DNA of 64,000 nt, from positions 52,031-116,030 of the forward strand of contig JAKPPU010000170.1 of the NCBI GenBank assembly GCA_029547185.1, in the 5' to 3' direction. How positions within the stretch are numbered: position 1 is the first letter of the stretch; every line of letters starts with the position of its first letter. The notes under the pieces were generated by a model. That model searched no databases and was not told the origin of the DNA. It worked only from the letters and a program-made list of their open reading frames with translations. This DNA comes from Deltaproteobacteria bacterium. Its GTDB lineage: Bacteria > Desulfobacterota > Desulfomonilia > UBA1062. Both the position numbers and the translations under genes were made by a program. This document shows, in pieces, positions 43,731 to 52,881 of this stretch.

Positions 43731-44227
43731 ATCTTCCCTTTTTTCCGCTTTTTCAAGTAGATGGATCTTTTCAGGAAAGATGCATAGTCGAGGATGACCG
43801 TGCCGTTCAGATGGTCGATCTCGTGCTGGAATATTCTCGCAAGGAACCCTTCGGCCTCGATCCGCACCTCATTGCCCTCGAGATCGACACCCGTAACCAG
43901 GATGCGCTTCGCACGCGGGACATCGATCGATACGTCGGGTACGGAGAGGCACATCTCGCTGTCAGTCTCTGTCCCCTCCTTCTCGACGATTTCCGGGTTG
44001 ACGATGACGATGAGGTTGTTCGCCTCTTTCCCGGACGTCTGGTCGACGACGATGAGGCGTTTCCGGTGCCCCACCTGAGGGGCGGCGAGGCCTACTCCGG
44101 GGGCTTCGTACATGGTAACCGTCATGTCCTGGGCAAGGTTGATGATGTCGAGGTCGATATTCTCGATCTTTTCAGCCGTGGATTTGAGGACCTTGTCAGG
44201 ATAGATCACGATCTCTTTCTTTGGCAT
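43727..44227 (-). CDS. def: Peptide deformylase
   Basis: 166 residues. The three motifs are GVGLAAPQVG, EMCLSVPD (normally EGCLS) and FQHEIDHLNG. They supply Gln, Cys and the H-E-x-x-H iron site. It removes N-formyl groups from new proteins. A strong promoter lies just upstream; fmt overlaps its 3' end. Confidence 0.97.
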   Translation of the reverse strand: MPKKEIVIYPDKVLKSTAEKIENIDLDIINLAQDMTVTMYEAPGVGLAAPQVGHRKRLIVVDQTSGKEANNLIVIVNPEIVEKEGTETDSEMCLSVPDVSIDVPRAKRILVTGVDLEGNEVRIEAEGFLARIFQHEIDHLNGTVILDYASFLKRSIYLKKRKKGKI

Positions 44228-44235
44228 AATAATCT

Positions 44236-44264
44236 AGCATAAAACCAAAGGTCTTATCTGTCAA
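44236..44264 (-). promoter_or_regulatory. Sigma-70 promoter of def-fmt
   Basis: On the minus strand TTGACA (44264-44259), 17-base spacer, TATGCT (44241-44236). It starts 27 bases downstream of the small Cys4 gene and shows that def-fmt can be transcribed independently of aroE. Confidence 0.75.
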
Positions 44265-44290
44265 GTGGCGCTATTCCTTGGGGAATCATC

Positions 44291-44425
44291 CTAATTTGGA
44301 AAAAGAGGCGGGTTCCTGTATCGTTGAAACTGCATGCATCTCGCATTATATCTGCACACCTTGCAGACATCGAGGGCCACCTTCGGTGTCCCTTTGCGTT
44401 TCGGGCATGTGAGATAGACCCTCAT
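44291..44425 (-). CDS. 44-residue Cys4 protein coupled to the aroE-like gene
   Basis: MRVYLTCPKRKGTPKVALDV, then CKVCRYNARC and FQRYRNPPLFPN. Cys7, Cys21, Cys24 and Cys30 give a compact zinc-ribbon-like or metal-binding pattern. The ATG overlaps the TGA of the AroE-like gene (ATGA), so translation is coupled. I recall similar CPxRKG...CxxCxxxxxC mini-proteins in anaerobic bacteria but can assign no function. Confidence 0.65.
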   Translation of the reverse strand: MRVYLTCPKRKGTPKVALDVCKVCRYNARCMQFQRYRNPPLFPN

Positions 44426-45255
44426 GGCGCAATGTATCCCAAGGAGCGGAATGCGTCCTTGATGATATCATCCGGCACCTCGATTCCGCTCAGGAGCTCA
44501 AAGTTGGTCTTCGTTTGATGGTAGAGCATTGCATGTCCGGGAATGAGCTCGAGTCCGTATCGAAGGACTTCCCGGCTGAAGGCCGTCTCTCTCATGACGG
44601 TTTCGAGGACCTTCGCTCCCTTTCTCAAGAGCTCGATGTCCAGGTCGAAGGGGACGTGATTCGTGAGTGGTGTGGCCTGGACCACGATGTCTATCTCGGA
44701 AAGCGATGCCTGGCTGAACAGGCTTATCCTTCCTCGAGGGAAAAGCTCCATGAGCGAGTTCGCATTCTCGGGTGTCCGGTTGAGGAGAAAGATATGCTCT
44801 GCCCCGGCTTCAACGAGCGAATCGATAATCGCCCGGGCAGCGCCTCCGGCTCCGATGATCAGGCAGTGCGATCCTTTTACGTCACCGAGGGCGCGCAGCG
44901 CTCCTGTCCCGTCCGTGTTGTACCCGATGAGGGACCCTTCGGGAGAGCGGACGACTGTATTCACCGCGCCGAGGCGGTCCGCAGGAGGCACGCTCCTGTC
45001 GACAAGCTTCGCTACACTCTCCTTATGGGGTATGGTGACGTTGAACCCGGAAAGATTGTTCCACTGGCGGTACGCGGAGATCGTTTCCTTCACCCCGAGG
45101 GGGAGGACATCGTGGGGGATGTAGACCATGTCGAGGTCGGCAGCCTTGAAGATGTGGTTGAAGACCATGGGCGCCGTGACATTGATCGCCGGATGGGCGA
45201 GAATCGTCAATACCCGCGTATTACCCGTTATCTTTACTCTAGGCGTATTTTTCAC
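44422..45255 (-). CDS. aroE: Shikimate dehydrogenase family protein (AroE-like)
   Basis: About 277 residues from a GTG at 45255 (a GTG at 45288 is also possible; both overlap the sirtuin gene). FNVTIPHKESVAKLVD has the catalytic Lys and GYNTDGTGALRAL the catalytic Asp; LIIGAGGAARAIIDSL binds NADP. The N-terminal shikimate carboxylate site, normally S-x-S in GHPISHSLSP, reads AHPAINVTAP here, so both Ser are replaced. It may be a genuine shikimate dehydrogenase or a paralogue with another substrate. The small Cys4 gene is coupled to its 3' end. Confidence 0.82.
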   Translation of the reverse strand: MKNTPRVKITGNTRVLTILAHPAINVTAPMVFNHIFKAADLDMVYIPHDVLPLGVKETISAYRQWNNLSGFNVTIPHKESVAKLVDRSVPPADRLGAVNTVVRSPEGSLIGYNTDGTGALRALGDVKGSHCLIIGAGGAARAIIDSLVEAGAEHIFLLNRTPENANSLMELFPRGRISLFSQASLSEIDIVVQATPLTNHVPFDLDIELLRKGAKVLETVMRETAFSREVLRYGLELIPGHAMLYHQTKTNFELLSGIEVPDDIIKDAFRSLGYIAP

Positions 45256-46051
45256 GGATCTTCTGCTCGATGGTGTGGAGTACCTCACCTGCCTTGCCCT
45301 GAATGAGGAAATCAGAGACCTGGCCGGTCAGAGGTGTAGGTTCCCAGTTGATCTCGATCACATGGCATCTCGGTTTCGACAGCGGAATCCCCCCGAATCC
45401 TCTGATATGGGAGTTCATGCCCTTGGCGATTCGCGGCAGGGATGCAGCAGGCTCGACCTGCGCAGAGGTTCCGATCACGAGCATGAGGTCGCAGTCGTCA
45501 GCCTCTCTGAATGAAGTCCTGAGTGCATCCTGGGGAATGGCCTCCCCAAAGAAGACCGCATCGGGTTTAAGGAGCCCGCCGCATTCACAGTGCGGAGGAA
45601 AGCTCTCTTCGAGCTCTCTCAGCACATACTCGTATCCGTAGGTCTTTCTGCACTCCAGGCATCTGACGAAGAGCATGTTGCCGTGGAACTCGATGACATT
45701 GCCGCTGCCGGCCTTCTGGTGGAGGTTGTCTACATTCTGGGTGATGACCGTCTTGATGAGTCCGATCTTTTCCAGATAGGCGAGCGTCATATGGCCTTTG
45801 TTCGGCTGGGCATCCCAGAGGGAAAACTCGCTGGATCTGTGCATGTCGAGAAGGCATCTCCAGACCTCCTCGGGCTCGGCGAGAAACCGCTCGATGAAGA
45901 ACATCGTAGGGTCATAGCGCTCCCAGATCCCGCCCGGGGATCTGAAGTCAGGCACTCCGGATTCGGTGGAGATCCCGGCCCCGGTGAGAACGATTGCATG
46001 GTCTGCTGCGATCAGGAGCTCGACAGTCTTGTCAATAAGGCATAAATCCAT
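45239..46051 (-). CDS. cobB: NAD-dependent protein deacylase, sirtuin family
   Basis: 270 residues. VLTGAGISTESGVPDFRSPG is the NAD site, ITQNVDNLHQKAG follows, and VIEFHGN has the catalytic His. The zinc module CLEC and CECGG supplies four Cys. VIGTSAQVEPAASLPRIA completes it. It removes acyl groups from Lys, often on CoA-ligase enzymes such as the PaaK type. Its end overlaps the AroE-like gene start. The 136-base spacer to lolA holds only a GGCGA/TCGCC hairpin. Confidence 0.94.
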   Translation of the reverse strand: MDLCLIDKTVELLIAADHAIVLTGAGISTESGVPDFRSPGGIWERYDPTMFFIERFLAEPEEVWRCLLDMHRSSEFSLWDAQPNKGHMTLAYLEKIGLIKTVITQNVDNLHQKAGSGNVIEFHGNMLFVRCLECRKTYGYEYVLRELEESFPPHCECGGLLKPDAVFFGEAIPQDALRTSFREADDCDLMLVIGTSAQVEPAASLPRIAKGMNSHIRGFGGIPLSKPRCHVIEINWEPTPLTGQVSDFLIQGKAGEVLHTIEQKIREKYA

Positions 46052-46187
46052 GATCTTGCTTTACCAGAGGCCGATTCATAGGTCAAGGAGCGAAGAGAGG
46101 CAATGTAGGTAAATACGCCTGCTCCGGTAGGACATCGGCGAATGCATCGCCTCATCGCTCATGGATCGTGACTCGGACGGCCCCGGA

Positions 46188-46835
46188 TCATTCTCCCTCG
46201 GGCCTCATCTCGGGAACGGACGGCTTCGGCTTTTTCTCCGCGCTGCCGGCATCGGCATCCTTCAGGTGGAATACCTTGCTGGGAACGCCCACATCGAATT
46301 TATAGTCGGAGAGCCTGATATCGCTCTGATTTCCCGTAGCGTCCTTGAGGAGTATTCTCCTGATGGCGTGGGATTCATTGGTCCACACGGTTATATGGCC
46401 CGAGCCCCCTTTGGGATAGAGGAAGAGTGCTTCGGGGCTTTCTTTGATCTCATATCCTTCCCCGATGGTGTCGAGGCCGGAGAAGAAACCCAGGACGTTC
46501 TGAGTGGCCATCTCGGGGGGGAGATTCTGGGTCTGTGTGGTGCCTTCCTCAGGAAGGTGAATGAGGACGGTCTTGCCTTTGAGGATGATGATCTGCTGCT
46601 GAGGGGAGGCTACATCCATCCTTACGCCCACGTTGCGCTTGTAGGAGACCTTGCCGGTAAAGTGCACGGTCTTGCTCACGAGACTCTGATAGGTGTCCTG
46701 AGTGAAGCTCACGGTGAAGTCCTTGTAATTCTTGTAGAAATTTTGGATATTCTTCAGGCTCTCGGCATAAAGAGTTCCCGAGCAAAAAAGGATGAGTACA
46801 GTGAGAATGAGCCTATTCTTCCAGTTCGTCTGCAT
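46188..46835 (-). CDS. lolA: Outer-membrane lipoprotein carrier protein LolA
   Basis: 215 residues with a signal peptide (RLILTVLILFCSGTLYA). The LolA half-barrel shows YKDFTVSFTQDTYQSLVSKT, FTGKVSYKRNVGVRMDVASP and QQIIILKGKTVLIHLPEE. It ferries lipoproteins across the periplasm. Its start lies 23 bases inside the ftsK 3' end, the usual ftsK-lolA order. The C-terminal ~20 residues are Lys/Pro/Glu-rich and extend past the typical fold. Confidence 0.9.
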   Translation of the reverse strand: MQTNWKNRLILTVLILFCSGTLYAESLKNIQNFYKNYKDFTVSFTQDTYQSLVSKTVHFTGKVSYKRNVGVRMDVASPQQQIIILKGKTVLIHLPEEGTTQTQNLPPEMATQNVLGFFSGLDTIGEGYEIKESPEALFLYPKGGSGHITVWTNESHAIRRILLKDATGNQSDIRLSDYKFDVGVPSKVFHLKDADAGSAEKKPKPSVPEMRPEGE

Positions 46836-49062
46836 ATGATGTTACCAGTACCTTTCTTGGTTTTCCAGCTATGTCTGCAGGGCCTATGACCCCTTCACGC
46901 TCCATCTGTTCTATGATCCGCGCCGCCCGGTTGTACCCGATCCTGAATCTCCGCTGGATGAGCGAGATCGAGGCACTTCCCTTGCTGGTGACGAACTGCA
47001 GGGCCTCATCGTACATGGGGTCATATTCGTCACCGGAAGGTCCGCCGAATCCGTTTCCGTTCGTTTCCTCATCTGCCATCTGTGCGATCTGGTCTTCAAG
47101 GCCTTCGATGTACTCCGGTCCTCCCTGCTGACGGATGAATTCCACTACCCGGTCTATCTCCTCCTCGGACACGAAGGCGCCGTGAATACGTGTCAGGGAG
47201 GCGTTCCCGGGAGAGAGAAAGAGCATGTCGCCCAAGCCCAGCAGCTGATCGGCCCCGGAAGAGTCGAGGATGGTCCTCGAGTCGATCTTGGAGGAAACCC
47301 TGAAGGAGATTCTCGACGGGAAATTCGACTTGATGAGGCCCGTGATGACATCCACGGAAGGCCGCTGGGTCGCGACGACCATGTGGATTCCCGCTGCCCT
47401 GGCCATCTGCGCCAGCCTGGCGATGTACGATTCGACCTCCTTGTTGACCATCATGAGGTCTGCCACCTCATCGATGATGATCACGAGCTTGGGCAGCAGG
47501 CCGGCTTTCTCGAGCCCGTTCTTCAGGGTTGCAAGGGTTGTCTTGATATCTTTGCGGTCTTTTTTCACCTTCTTGTTGTATGAATCGATCCCCTTGACGC
47601 CCAGATCTTTGAACCATTCGTATCGCATCTCCATTTCGGTCACTGCCCATTTGAGGACCGGCACGGCCTCCTTCGGGCTTACCACGACGGGATAGAGCAG
47701 GTGGGGGATGCCTTCGTAATGGGAGAGCTCGATGCGCTTCGGGTCGATCATGATGAATTTGAGCTCCGTGGGATCATTGCGGTAGAGGAGAGACAGGATC
47801 ATTGCATTCAGGCCCACGCTCTTCCCCGTGCCCGTAGCGCCTGCAATGAGGAGGTGCGGCATCTTCGCCAGATTGGTGACCATGGGCATACCTTCGATGT
47901 TGGATCCCAGAGCCAGGGTAAGAGGGGTGCTGGACATGACGAATTCCCTGCTGGAAAGAATATTCTTCAGGTAGACCACCTCGCGGCTTCTGTTCGGGAT
48001 CTCGATGCCCACCGCATTTTTCCCCGGTATGGGGGCGACGACCCGTACGGGGGACGCCTTCAGTGCCATGGCCAGGTCATCGGCCAGAGACACGATCTTG
48101 TTGATCTTGATTCCGGGGGCCGGGGTAAATTCGTACATGGTGATCACCGGCCCGGGCTTGATCTCCAGGATCTCCCCTTCCACACCGAAGTCTTTGAGCT
48201 TGCTTATGATGAGCGTTGCATTCGCCTTGAGCTCTTTCTCGGTGATAACCCTGTTCTTTACCGGGGGCTTGTTGAGAAGAGAGAGCGGGGGAAGCTGGTA
48301 GTTGCCTATGAAGTCGAGCGTCGCCTGCTTCGGGATTTCGGCTATGTCTTTTTCCTCGTGATGCCCGCTCGAAATGGTTATCTGGGGCTCCTTCTTCTCG
48401 CTTCTCTGCTCCTTCGGGGGCTCGGCAAAGGCGGGATCATCAGAGTTTTTCTTCTGCGGCTTCGGCTTGGTGCGCTTTTCCATCTCCCTGCGCTTCACCC
48501 TCACCTCCCAGTTCTCCCTCACGGTGCCGGTGAACTCCTTGATCGTATGGTAGGGAGTGGCGAAGTCGTAGCCGATCACGGCACCGGCGCACAGGAGCAT
48601 GAGGAGGAGCATGAGAGATCCCCAGGCATTGAGATACTTATACAGCGATCCCCCGATGATTTTTCCGATGCCGCCGCCGGCATTCATGGTGGCTGAAAAG
48701 AGCGAGACATCCTTGACAAAGATGTCCAGGAGGCCCAGGCAGGCAAAAAAGATGATGAAGATGCTCATCAGCTTGACCCATCCGGCCGATGCCGTCTTCC
48801 TGAAAAACCTGACGGCATATTCGGCGAGAAAGAAGGGTATCACCAATGCCATCAGGCCAAAGGTGATGAACAGTCCGTCGGCGATGTACGAACCGACGAT
48901 CCCCATCCAGTTATTGATTTCCTGTGCCTTTTCATAGTGAGAAAAGCTCGGATCCGCCGGATCGTACGATACGAGGGAGAGAAAGAGGAAGACGGCAACG
49001 AAGGCCAAGAAGATCCCCAGGATGGGGAAGGGTATCCTGTTCTCCTTACTCTTTTTTGCCAT
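46813..49062 (-). CDS. ftsK: DNA translocase FtsK/SpoIIIE
   Basis: 749 residues from the ATG at 49062 with AAAGGG upstream. Four N-terminal TM helices (to ~190) lead to a Lys/Glu linker. The alpha/beta motor has Walker A GATGTGKSVGLNAM, Walker B LVIIIDEVADLMMV and RMAQ-like RLAQMARAAGIHMVVATQRP. The C-terminal gamma winged helix (YDEALQFVTSKGSASISLIQ, then RRFRIGYNRAARIIEQME) reads KOPS-type sites. It pumps DNA at the division septum. A TTGATT/TATGGA pair at 49183-49156 is a possible promoter. Confidence 0.96.
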   Translation of the reverse strand: MAKKSKENRIPFPILGIFLAFVAVFLFLSLVSYDPADPSFSHYEKAQEINNWMGIVGSYIADGLFITFGLMALVIPFFLAEYAVRFFRKTASAGWVKLMSIFIIFFACLGLLDIFVKDVSLFSATMNAGGGIGKIIGGSLYKYLNAWGSLMLLLMLLCAGAVIGYDFATPYHTIKEFTGTVRENWEVRVKRREMEKRTKPKPQKKNSDDPAFAEPPKEQRSEKKEPQITISSGHHEEKDIAEIPKQATLDFIGNYQLPPLSLLNKPPVKNRVITEKELKANATLIISKLKDFGVEGEILEIKPGPVITMYEFTPAPGIKINKIVSLADDLAMALKASPVRVVAPIPGKNAVGIEIPNRSREVVYLKNILSSREFVMSSTPLTLALGSNIEGMPMVTNLAKMPHLLIAGATGTGKSVGLNAMILSLLYRNDPTELKFIMIDPKRIELSHYEGIPHLLYPVVVSPKEAVPVLKWAVTEMEMRYEWFKDLGVKGIDSYNKKVKKDRKDIKTTLATLKNGLEKAGLLPKLVIIIDEVADLMMVNKEVESYIARLAQMARAAGIHMVVATQRPSVDVITGLIKSNFPSRISFRVSSKIDSRTILDSSGADQLLGLGDMLFLSPGNASLTRIHGAFVSEEEIDRVVEFIRQQGGPEYIEGLEDQIAQMADEETNGNGFGGPSGDEYDPMYDEALQFVTSKGSASISLIQRRFRIGYNRAARIIEQMEREGVIGPADIAGKPRKVLVTSYADELEE

Positions 49063-49229
49063 CGAGGACCCTTTCAATGTACGTGCCACAGCGGCAGATA
49101 CCCCTCGCAGCCCGGCCGTGAACCACAAAGGAGCGCGGACTGCGTTGCTGTACAGTCCATATCAAAACTGTCAGAGAAATCAAGCGTGCGTTGGGACACA
49201 GTTGAACCGTGGGGCAATTCCCTTCCCCC

Positions 49230-50846
49230 CTATATCTCCATGATAATCGGAATTACCATGGGTTTTTTCCCGAGTCGTGATTTGAGCCTTGCTCTGATAG
49301 ATTCCCGGAGGCGGTTCTGGAGAGATTGGATGTTTATCTCCTTATCTATGCATGCTTCGAGGATCTCCCTGGCGAGGGTTCGGATGTCGTCGATGATTTC
49401 CTGCTCCATGATGGCCGGGACGACCCCCTTGCACATGATGTCGGGTCCGAGCACGATATTCGGCTTCCCGGAATCGATCACCACGAATATGACGACGAGA
49501 CCTCCTTCGGATATATGTCTGCGGTCCCTGAGCACGACGTCCCGGATGTCGCCGGTGAGCTCTCCGTCGACGAAGCACCTCCCGTGGACCGTTTCATCGC
49601 TCATATGCATTCCGTTTTCCTCTATCGTCCATATCTGTCCGGGCTTGGCAAGGACGATCTCCGGATTGAGGCCGGGCAGCGCCTCCACCTTTTCTGCGAG
49701 AGATTTCATGTGCCTGAGCTCACCGTGAATCGGCATGACGATCTCCGGATTCAGGAGAGAAACTGCCTTGATGAGCTCTTCCTGGGTCGCGTGGCCGGTC
49801 GCATGGACCTCTGCCACATCGGGATAATACACCTTTGCGCCGAAGTCGATCAGCTTGTCTATGCACCGTGCGATGGCAAGCTCATTGCCGGGAATGATCC
49901 GGGCGGAAATGACCACGCTGTCGCCTTCCTTGGCCTTGAACTTGTGCCACCCCTTGGCGATGAGCGAAAGCACCGAATAGACCTCCCCTTGTGTGCCTGT
50001 GCAGATGATCATGAGCCTGTTTCTGTCCGTGGAGGTGATCTCCTCGGGGTTGATCACATCCTTTGGGTCGAATTCGAGCGCACCCAGGTCCGCTGCGATA
50101 TCAACCACCTGGTTGATGCTTCTCCCGACGATGGTGATTTTTCTTCCGTTCTCTACGGCAAGATCGTAGAGCATCTGGATGCGCCGGACATGGCTTGAAA
50201 AGGTCGAAACGACGACGGCACCCGGTGTCTTCTTGATGATCGCGTCAATAGCCTCCTGGACCCTCGCTTCATCCCGGTATCTCGAGTCGATCTCGGCATT
50301 GGTGCTCTCGCACATGAAGAGCTTGACGCCGTGCCTGAGCGCACTGTACTCGGGCGGGGCCTCTTTGAAATCCCCCGAGTGTACTATCGTCCCCTGGGGG
50401 GTGTGCACGCACAGGGAGTAGCATCCGAGTGTGGAGTGGAACACCTCGATGAAGCTGATGTCCATCCCGGCGAGCGTTATCCTCTGTCCCGGATGCACGC
50501 CGACGAGCTCTATCGATCCCTCCATGTCAAATTCCCGAAGCTTCCTCTTCACGAGCTCAAGGGTGAAAGGATGGCTGTAAACGGGTATGGGTGCATCTTT
50601 CAGGAGATAGGGCAGGGCACCGATGTGGTCCTCGTGACCGTGGGTCAGAATGATGCCCTCGAATGCCTCCTGATTATCCTTGACATAGGAGAAATCGGGG
50701 ATGATCTGGTCGATCCCGGTGGGGTTGAACTTCGGGAACATCAGGCCGGCGTCGATCAGGATCGAGCCGCTGCTTGTCTCGATCACCATAGAGTTGAGGC
50801 CGAATTCCCGCACTCCTCCCAAAGGAATTACCCGTACGAAGCTCAA
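49230..50846 (-). CDS. rnj: Ribonuclease J
   Basis: 538 residues. MSFVRVIPLGGVREFGLNSM opens the metallo-beta-lactamase domain; THGHEDHIGALPYL is the metal motif. The beta-CASP domain (VSTFSSHVRRIQMLYDLAVE, ICTGTQGEVYSVLSLIAKG) and HATGHATQEELIKAVSLLNP follow. It is a 5'-3' exonuclease/endonuclease for mRNA turnover and rRNA maturation. It starts at TTG, overlapping the acyltransferase stop by 4 bases (TTGA), so it is translationally coupled. Confidence 0.95.
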   Translation of the reverse strand: MSFVRVIPLGGVREFGLNSMVIETSSGSILIDAGLMFPKFNPTGIDQIIPDFSYVKDNQEAFEGIILTHGHEDHIGALPYLLKDAPIPVYSHPFTLELVKRKLREFDMEGSIELVGVHPGQRITLAGMDISFIEVFHSTLGCYSLCVHTPQGTIVHSGDFKEAPPEYSALRHGVKLFMCESTNAEIDSRYRDEARVQEAIDAIIKKTPGAVVVSTFSSHVRRIQMLYDLAVENGRKITIVGRSINQVVDIAADLGALEFDPKDVINPEEITSTDRNRLMIICTGTQGEVYSVLSLIAKGWHKFKAKEGDSVVISARIIPGNELAIARCIDKLIDFGAKVYYPDVAEVHATGHATQEELIKAVSLLNPEIVMPIHGELRHMKSLAEKVEALPGLNPEIVLAKPGQIWTIEENGMHMSDETVHGRCFVDGELTGDIRDVVLRDRRHISEGGLVVIFVVIDSGKPNIVLGPDIMCKGVVPAIMEQEIIDDIRTLAREILEACIDKEINIQSLQNRLRESIRARLKSRLGKKPMVIPIIMEI

Positions 50847-52105
50847 TGTCCTTCCCCCAGGAGATTCTCGATGCGGTTATGAAGAATGCGCTTTGCTTCG
50901 GATATATCTTCCTGTGTCTGCCGGGGGATAGGGATGTGCTCCAGGAGAAAAGGCTCGCCGATCCTGATCTTCACGGGGGACTGCTTGATGGAGGATTCCC
51001 AGCGGGGCATCAGTTCGTATGCCCCTGATATCCCTACGGGGATGATCGGCTTCCCCAGCGCAAGAACGAGCCTCATGGTTCCCTGTCTGAAGGGAAGGAG
51101 CGTATTGTCCCAGGTTCTCTCTCCTTCCGGATATATTCCCAGGATATGCCCCTGCTGAACGATCCGGATCGCATTCCGTACCGCCTGAGCGTCTATGGTG
51201 TATCGCCTGACCGGGAAAGCTCTCCCTTGCCTGAGGGCCCAGGTGAGAAGCGGGCCTTTGAACTCGGAGTTTTTCGCCATGAACCAGATGTGCCGTTTGG
51301 GAAATACGCCGAGGATAATCGAATCCAGGAACGATGTGTGGTTCGAGAGCAGGACGGCGGCCCCTGATTCCGGAATATTCTCGAGGCCTTGTATGTCGAC
51401 CGAGAACAAGGCCCTGATCAGGGGTCTGGCAATGGTCCGTACGACGGTGAAAAGAATGCTCGTATCCATGTCGTACCATTTTTTGACGGGAAGTCTAAGG
51501 TCCGTATGACCGCCTGTGCCGGAGGGCCGATCCTTGAACTCGTCCTCGAACCTCAGGCGGGGATAGAACTCGCTGATCTTCCTGGGGGCATGGTATGCTG
51601 CCAGGGCCTTGCGGATGCAATCCTCCCACTTCTTTCCCGGCTGATCCTTAAAGTCGAGGAAAAGGACCCCATGCTCACGGCCGATCACGATGATCGTATT
51701 CGATTCAATCGTAACGGCAGTGAGGTCTTTAAAGGGGAGGGCGATGGTCTCTCTCTGCCCCGAAAAGACTATCTCCTGCGCTTTCAGGGTGGCTGCACCC
51801 CGGTCGGAGAAAGATCTGGTGAAGTGCGTTGCAACGATGCCCCCGAAACCTTTGTAGATTCCCTTCGTTGCCTCTCTGGACAATACGACGGAGCTGCTGT
51901 TGAGAATGGCTCCGTTGCCGCTTTGAGGCAGATCGAACGCGAGGATCTTCCGATACCAGTGAGCGATGGTGTCTCTCCGTCCGTCGATCGCCACTTCCGA
52001 ACGGGAAAGGACACGAACAGCCGAATTGCACAGAACGCATCTCTGACCGTCAAACCAATCAAAGCCGCCGCAAGCAGGACATCGGTAGAGGATATCGGTG
52101 ATCAT
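50843..52105 (-). CDS. Acyltransferase (PlsC family) with N-terminal zinc-ribbon and GRAM-like region
   Basis: 420 residues. The N-terminus has a Cys4 ribbon (YRCPACGGFDWFDGQRCVLC) and a ~140-residue beta-rich region (GIVATHFTRSFSDRG, ALPFKDLTAVTIESNTIIVI) resembling a GRAM/PH-like lipid-binding fold; that comparison is tentative. From ~225 the PlsC domain has VLLSNHTSFLDSIILG (H-x4-D) and LGIYPEGERTWDNT. It probably acylates lysophosphatidic acid at the membrane surface. It lies 3 bases after another PlsC gene and overlaps RNase J. Confidence 0.85.
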   Translation of the reverse strand: MITDILYRCPACGGFDWFDGQRCVLCNSAVRVLSRSEVAIDGRRDTIAHWYRKILAFDLPQSGNGAILNSSSVVLSREATKGIYKGFGGIVATHFTRSFSDRGAATLKAQEIVFSGQRETIALPFKDLTAVTIESNTIIVIGREHGVLFLDFKDQPGKKWEDCIRKALAAYHAPRKISEFYPRLRFEDEFKDRPSGTGGHTDLRLPVKKWYDMDTSILFTVVRTIARPLIRALFSVDIQGLENIPESGAAVLLSNHTSFLDSIILGVFPKRHIWFMAKNSEFKGPLLTWALRQGRAFPVRRYTIDAQAVRNAIRIVQQGHILGIYPEGERTWDNTLLPFRQGTMRLVLALGKPIIPVGISGAYELMPRWESSIKQSPVKIRIGEPFLLEHIPIPRQTQEDISEAKRILHNRIENLLGEGH

Positions 52106-52108
52106 AGG

Positions 52109-52801
52109 CTATAAAGTATAGCCTAGATTTATGGAGTTGTATACCTCTTCCATGAGCGATCTTACATCGTGGCCGCCAGGATCGATCGGTTTGCCGATGT
52201 TGAGGATGATCTTCCCCGGCTTCACTCTCTTCCCATGCTTCGGCAGGACGTCACGCGAACCTAAAACAGTGATGGGGACGATGGGGACGCCTGAATCGAT
52301 GGCAAGGTGGAAGCCTCCCTTCTTGAAGGGAAATAGAAGGTTGCCGTCGCACGACCGGGTTCCCTCGGGAAAAATCACGATGGAGGAGCCATTGCTTATC
52401 TTGTGTGCAGCCTCCCTCATGCTGGCCATAGCCCTGTCATGCCGTGACCGGTCGACGAGGATGTATCCTGCACGCCTCATGGCGAGGCCGAGCAGGGGAA
52501 TGGAGAAGAGCTCCTTCTTCGCCGTCCATCGGAACTGGACGTTCAGGTATCCCAGAAGGGCGAAAACGTCGAAGTGGCTTACGTGGTTGGGCATGTATAT
52601 CGCGGGCCCCCGGACGATGTTCTCGCTTCCCCTTACCTCGACCCGCACATTGGCGCACAGCAGGGTGAAGCGCGCCCATGTCCTGGCCAATATATGGGGG
52701 AGATTGCCGGTCCTGCTGAACAGGGAGACGACAACATGGGGAACGATCACTGCCACAATAAAGAGATAGGATCCCACTGCCGTCGTAAGAGTCCAAAACA
52801 T
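52109..52801 (-). CDS. plsC: 1-acyl-sn-glycerol-3-phosphate acyltransferase
   Basis: 230 residues, the classical compact PlsC. An N-terminal TM helix (SYLFIVAVIVPHVVVSLF) is followed by YMPNHVSHFDVFALLGYL (H-x4-D) and IVIFPEGTRSCDGNLLFPFK. It makes phosphatidic acid at the inner membrane. It heads the plsC-acyltransferase-rnj run. Confidence 0.92.
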   Translation of the reverse strand: MFWTLTTAVGSYLFIVAVIVPHVVVSLFSRTGNLPHILARTWARFTLLCANVRVEVRGSENIVRGPAIYMPNHVSHFDVFALLGYLNVQFRWTAKKELFSIPLLGLAMRRAGYILVDRSRHDRAMASMREAAHKISNGSSIVIFPEGTRSCDGNLLFPFKKGGFHLAIDSGVPIVPITVLGSRDVLPKHGKRVKPGKIILNIGKPIDPGGHDVRSLMEEVYNSINLGYTL

Positions 52802-52881
52802 AGCAAATATTTACAATACTTTTACATTAATGTCAAATCTCAGGAGTGAAAAGCAGGTTGCGGGAAGGGTGGCGGGAAAAT

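Noticed and set aside
46066..46152. 28-codon minus-strand frame between the sirtuin gene and lolA
   Set aside because: No ribosome-binding site or recognisable composition.
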